Part shown: in pieces, positions 61,230 to 64,000 of the stretch | How the letters are laid out: every line of letters starts with the position of its first letter | How positions within the stretch are numbered: position 1 is the first letter of the stretch | Assembly: GCA_963745765.1 (NCBI GenBank) | Contig: CAVUYQ010000011.1 | Location: 79,122 to 143,121, forward strand | Direction of reading: 5' to 3' | Length of the DNA stretch: 64,000 bases | From: Ww85 sp963745765 | GTDB lineage: Bacteria; Desulfobacterota; Desulfobulbia; Desulfobulbales; Desulfocapsaceae | The notes under the pieces: model-generated | The model's database searches: none | Seen by the model: only the letters and a program-made list of their open reading frames with translations | Told to the model about the DNA's origin: nothing | Translations under genes and position numbers: made by a program

Positions 61230-62456
61230 CTATTCCCCGCCCGCGAGCCTGCTTTTGAGTTCAGCGACATAGCGATTGAGGGATTCATGCTGACCGATCA
61301 GGGTTTGCTCCTCCATGCTGATTCCCTGATGGGCCTGTTTGCGGTTGAGTGGCCGATGGTGGCCCGGTTTGGTGATGCGCTTGTCCCGTGCCAGAAGCTC
61401 CCGGACATGTTCGGCAACGATGGTCCGCCCCTGATAAATCACTACCCGTTGCCAGTACTTCAGCACTTCGACGTTTTTGCCGATCAAGGTATCGGGCACC
61501 GAATAGCGGTTGGTGTCGAGATGGACGTATCCCTCGATATCCACTGTCCGTTGTTCGGCAAGATAGACTGGCGGCAAGACTTTCGGTAAGGGTTGCAGGA
61601 ACGGTTTCTCCATGAGCCAAGCCTCCGTCGGGTTCATCCCCAGGCTGCGCTTTGGTTTGCGGTTGGCTACCTGATCGCACCATTGCCTGGCCTGGAGGTT
61701 GAGATCATGCCAGTCGGCGAAGGTTCGACCGGCCAGGAAATTTCGCTCTACATAGTCAAAGGGCCGCTCGATCCTGGCCTTTCTGTTGGCGTCTTTAATC
61801 CGATGCGCCCAAAAATGAACACCGTAAATTCCGGCAAAGGCCTCCATTTCCGGGGCAAATGAGGCATCCGGACCGGCGCCGCGGCTGACAATCACGCTGG
61901 TATTATCGATCACGCAGCGACCGCAGGCCCCCTGCATATACGCCATGGCCTCGGTCAGGAAGGTTTTGCATTCAAACCTGGTGAACCTCGGATAGTACTG
62001 GATGAAAAGCTGGCGGCTGTAGGCCAAGGTAAGGCCGGCACACTGGGCGGTAAGCAGGCGGTCGCCTATTTTGAAGCGATGCGGCGAGGTGTCATGCTGC
62101 ATCTCCGCGCCCGGCTCAAAGTGGTAGCGTCCGGCCCTCTTTTGTGCCGGGATGCGCAGCTGATATTTCCGAATCAGCCAGGTCAGGCTTTGGTAGGGGA
62201 TGGTGACATTATAACGGGCACAAAGTTCCTCCTGCACCCGGACGACATTGCCCTGACAGTCGCGGAAGAGTTCGCGAACCTGTCCAATGTGCCGGTCATA
62301 TCCCGACTCTTTGCTGACCGATGGTCGAGCTGCCGTTGATTCGAGTACTCTGTCCACCGTGTTGCGGGCGACCTTCAGTTGTCTGGCGATCATCCGCTTC
62401 GCTATCCCTTGTTTCGCCATTTCCCGGATCACTTGCTCTTTGATGGGGTCGATCAT
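61230..62456 (-). CDS. istA: IstA-like DDE transposase, C-terminus cut by a one-base loss
   Basis: 408 residues from ATG 62456 (a TTG two codons earlier is possible). The N-terminal HTH is MIARQLKVARNTVDRVL. The DDE domain includes QHDTSPHRFKIGD, CVIDNTSVIVSRG and the glutamate in KARIERPFDYVERNFLAG. The frame stops at 61230 after LKSRLAGGE, but another frame goes on with IVKLRRLLDLKRTYPPAPFQKAVEEALHYGLYDLARLEKMIL and ends at a TAA (61077-61075) that overlaps the istB start. Restoring one G in the run at 61235-61238 joins them, giving about 460 residues. So the written protein lacks about 52 C-terminal residues. It cuts and joins the element's ends with IstB. Its first part overlaps the end of the ParB-like frame. 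Confidence 0.9.
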   Translation of the reverse strand: MIDPIKEQVIREMAKQGIAKRMIARQLKVARNTVDRVLESTAARPSVSKESGYDRHIGQVRELFRDCQGNVVRVQEELCARYNVTIPYQSLTWLIRKYQLRIPAQKRAGRYHFEPGAEMQHDTSPHRFKIGDRLLTAQCAGLTLAYSRQLFIQYYPRFTRFECKTFLTEAMAYMQGACGRCVIDNTSVIVSRGAGPDASFAPEMEAFAGIYGVHFWAHRIKDANRKARIERPFDYVERNFLAGRTFADWHDLNLQARQWCDQVANRKPKRSLGMNPTEAWLMEKPFLQPLPKVLPPVYLAEQRTVDIEGYVHLDTNRYSVPDTLIGKNVEVLKYWQRVVIYQGRTIVAEHVRELLARDKRITKPGHHRPLNRKQAHQGISMEEQTLIGQHESLNRYVAELKSRLAGGE

Positions 62457-63333
62457 ATTCAAGACGCTCCTTGATTTTCTGCTGCAGTTCGACGGTCAGA
62501 CGCCTGGCTTTGGCCGCCCGGACCAGCAGCTGTCGGCGCAACTTTTGTTCCTGGTTCGGATAAAAAACCGTATCCGCCTTATCTCGCAGACGATCCAGGA
62601 TAGCGCAGACCACCTTGGCGTCATGCAGCCATTTTTCTTCAGGGCTTTCGTTCCTGCTCCCGGTGAGAGTCTGGATCGATTTGATGAACAGCGCTGGATG
62701 ATCCAGCATCCGTTCCCGGACCTGCCGGTTAGCCTTTTGGTAATGCTCATAAAACAATTGCAGTTCCCGGGTAGACATCGGTTCACGCGCAAGATGGGAG
62801 GCAAGCCTGGTTGCATCGGAGGCGTTGGCGCGCGCCAACGGTATTAACACCCGACTGGCCGCCCAGGTCGAGACTGTCCCGGCGATTACCTGCGACAAAA
62901 CCTCTTCCGGTAATGATTCCAGCAGATCCATGCGTCGTTTCACATAGGACTTGTCGCGGCCGATCCGTTTGCCAATTTCGCTCAACGAATGACTGAATCG
63001 CCGATGCAGTTCCTGGATCAATCCGGCCTCTTCAATCGCCTCCCATTGCCTTTCTCCACGCAGAATGAGAAGTCGATAGAGAGTCTGGCTTTCCGGCTCA
63101 TCCACGACTCTTACCAGGCAAATATCCTGGCCCAGATATTTGAGTGCGGCATGACGTTGATAACCGTCGACCAGAATCAAGCGATTGTCTTCGCTGGATA
63201 TCGTCAGCATCGCTTCAAGCTGGCCATGGCGCGAGATAGAGTCCGCCAACCGGCGTACCCGTGCCTCATTCTTTACCCGGATGTGGGCGTAGCGCAATTC
63301 AAGCAGATGAAGATCAACGGTTTGCTTTTCCAT
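62296..63333 (-). CDS. ParB N-domain-like protein carried by the IS21-like element
   Basis: 345 residues. The N-terminal ParB/sulfiredoxin fold is seen in HLLELRYAHIRVKNEARVRRLADSISRHGQLEAMLTI and RLILVDGYQRHAALKYLG, which stands where ParB proteins have the GERRxRA CTP-binding box, though its residues differ. An HTH follows in FSHSLSEIGKRIGRDKSYVKRRMDLLESLPEEVLSQVI (about 115-150), as in KorB/ParB. The rest is helical and basic. The last about 55 residues overlap istA in another frame and look low-complexity, so the functional protein may end earlier. There is no ParA. A role in target choice, end binding or regulation of the element is possible. ATG follows AAAAAAGG by three bases. Confidence 0.82.
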   Translation of the reverse strand: MEKQTVDLHLLELRYAHIRVKNEARVRRLADSISRHGQLEAMLTISSEDNRLILVDGYQRHAALKYLGQDICLVRVVDEPESQTLYRLLILRGERQWEAIEEAGLIQELHRRFSHSLSEIGKRIGRDKSYVKRRMDLLESLPEEVLSQVIAGTVSTWAASRVLIPLARANASDATRLASHLAREPMSTRELQLFYEHYQKANRQVRERMLDHPALFIKSIQTLTGSRNESPEEKWLHDAKVVCAILDRLRDKADTVFYPNQEQKLRRQLLVRAAKARRLTVELQQKIKERLEYDRPHQRASDPGNGETRDSEADDRQTTEGRPQHGGQSTRINGSSTIGQQRVGI

Positions 63334-63375
63334 AGACCTTTTTTAATCGCAAACCTGCCCAAAAGCTTACGAGTC

Positions 63376-63545
63376 CTCTCTTTGCAATCAATATTGGCAG
63401 TCAACTAACCACCTGAAACAACGTTTATTTCAACGATTAACGTGTCCATCTTTGCAATCAAGCCACCCTCAACCCTACTTAACAGATATCGTCCTGGATT
63501 AATGGATCTTTCAGACATTGACGCGTCCATCTTTGCAATCAGGGT
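63376..63545 (-). repeat. Three direct repeats upstream of the ParB-like gene
   Basis: TGATTGCAAAGATGGAC occurs at 63541-63525 and 63460-63444 (minus strand) in longer blocks of about 24 bases with few differences, and a third partial copy (TGATTGCAAAGA) at 63390-63379. The spacings are 81 and 70 bases. Two copies are inside the 3' end of the zinc-binding-protein gene, where they encode LIAKMD twice, and the third is between the two genes, 46 bases from the ParB-like start. They are candidate binding sites for the ParB-like protein, analogous to parS or operator repeats. Confidence 0.65.
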
Positions 63546-63848
63546 CCGGTCGATATCCAGACCACGCCGACGACGGTTTCGTTCCCGTTGCCGATCGCGA
63601 TTATGCTCAACGTAATCTGGATTCTTCTCTCGATATTTTGACCAATAGTCCGGGTTCTTCTCTTGCCAGCAGCTCTGTGCAGCACTTTGATTGGCGTGGT
63701 AGTCAGGATCGGCAAGCAATTTCCGCTGTTGCCAGATTCGTTTACGGGCGCGTTGGCAGGCACTTTCCGAGCAATACTGTTGATCAGGATTTTGCGGCCG
63801 AGGGCTAAAACTCTGGTGGCAGTGTTTGCATTTGCGCCTCTCGGCCAT
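63405..63848 (-). CDS. Small zinc-binding, highly basic protein of the IS21-like element
   Basis: 147 residues. The N-terminus holds a zinc-ribbon pattern C7-x2-C10...C26-x4-C31 in KCKHCHQSFSPRPQNPDQQYCSESACQRARKR. A very basic, Tyr/Asn/Pro-rich section follows with a repeated NPDYWSKYREKNPDYVEHNRDRQRERNRRRRG motif. The last 50 residues contain two copies of LIAKMD that come from the DNA repeats above. I recall a widespread unnamed family of this design (CxYCGRxFxPDPR...ACxxxxCxRxRK then KNPxYxxxYR), but cannot check it here. The protein probably binds DNA or RNA. It is the first gene of the element, with GAGGAG ahead of its start. Confidence 0.72.
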   Translation of the reverse strand: MAERRKCKHCHQSFSPRPQNPDQQYCSESACQRARKRIWQQRKLLADPDYHANQSAAQSCWQEKNPDYWSKYREKNPDYVEHNRDRQRERNRRRRGLDIDRTLIAKMDASMSERSINPGRYLLSRVEGGLIAKMDTLIVEINVVSGG

Positions 63849-63951
63849 TTTGATCTCCTCAACAAATTCATCTCATTGAGCAGATCAGAGGTCAGATGGG
63901 AAAACAAAAAAGAGGGAAAGCAGGATTTCAGAAAAAAAGAAATGGAGCCGC

Positions 63952-63994
63952 TGGCTCATTTTTCGTTAGCAGAGGTGGCTCAGTTTGAATTAGC
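63952..63994 (+). repeat. Left-end terminal repeat pair of the IS21-like element
   Basis: TGGCTCATTTTTCGTTAGC (63952-63970), five bases, then TGGCTCAGTTTGAATTAGC (63976-63994). The two copies share 14 of 19 bases. They mirror the right-end pair at 60233-60275 in inverted orientation. The element's outermost bases should lie at or a few bases past 64000. Confidence 0.8.
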
Positions 63995-64000
63995 GTTGAA

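Larger units (their letters stand above)
60227..64000 (-). mobile_element. IS21-like element with two extra genes (left end at or just past the window edge)
   Basis: About 3.8 kb, read on the minus strand: zinc-binding protein, ParB-like protein, istA, istB. The ends are marked by pairs of related 19-bp repeats in inverted orientation, 60233-60251 plus 60257-60275 at the right and 63952-63970 plus 63976-63994 at the left, each pair spaced by exactly five bases. IS21 elements normally carry only istA and istB in 2-2.5 kb. The element is inserted in a serine recombinase gene, whose remaining part lies just outside the right end. Confidence 0.85.

Noticed and set aside
63376..63545. CRISPR array in the repeat cluster
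   Set aside because: Only two full copies and one partial copy, irregular spacing (81 and 70), coding overlap and no cas gene in the window.

Overview
The window looks like chromosomal DNA of a Gram-negative, anaerobic or facultative bacterium, most likely a Desulfobacterota (Desulfobulbales-like) lineage. This is an inference from gene content: a periplasmic formate dehydrogenase operon with its multi-cluster ferredoxin protein and TorD chaperone, a UGA-containing selD, several short cysteine-rich and ferredoxin proteins, a VKOR-type disulfide protein, UMF1 and DHA2 transporters, and a standalone AICAR transformylase. No 16S gene is present, so the placement is not proven.

Layout. 1-10 kb: tail of a cysteine-rich protein, a DedA protein, an OmpR-type two-component pair, a small outer-membrane protein, an FG-GAP repeat protein, a strongly expressed porin (good sigma70 promoter and terminator), a lipoprotein and a DHA2 transporter. 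10-21 kb: a REC-GAF-histidine kinase, divergent from a DinG-like helicase / polyprenyl synthase / divergent polysaccharide deacetylase / Gfo-Idh oxidoreductase operon. This converges on a minus-strand group (GlmU-like, AICAR transformylase, orphan PqqD-like protein, DgkA). 21-29 kb: the formate dehydrogenase locus, in which the catalytic subunit gene is broken by at least seven frame changes and the beta subunit by one. 29-46 kb: an epd-like dehydrogenase and many short housekeeping or stress genes, then selD with an in-frame UGA, a VKOR-thioredoxin fusion and the pntAB transhydrogenase. 46-56 kb: a DedA/ATP-grasp fusion, a UMF1 transporter, dGTPase, valS, nadC, an acidic zinc-ribbon protein and tRNA-Phe. 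56-64 kb: an accessory, gene-poor and AT-richer zone with a membrane histidine kinase, a serine recombinase remnant and a large IS21-like element that runs to the window edge.

Two mobile-DNA stories stand out. First, an interspersed non-autonomous repeat of about 170 bp with terminal inverted repeats occurs five times (1.1, 8.4, 24.0, 30.2 and 49.8 kb); one copy sits inside the formate dehydrogenase operon. Second, the IS21-like element carries, besides istA and istB, a ParB-like gene and a small zinc-binding-protein gene, has matched pairs of 19-bp terminal repeats at both ends, and appears to have inserted into a serine recombinase gene.

Thirteen coding-frame changes were found across the window (porin, DHA2 transporter, FDH alpha x7, FDH beta, zinc-ribbon protein x2, IstA). 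Eight fall within 2.5 kb of the FDH locus. They may be real decay or local sequence error; this cannot be settled from the sequence alone.
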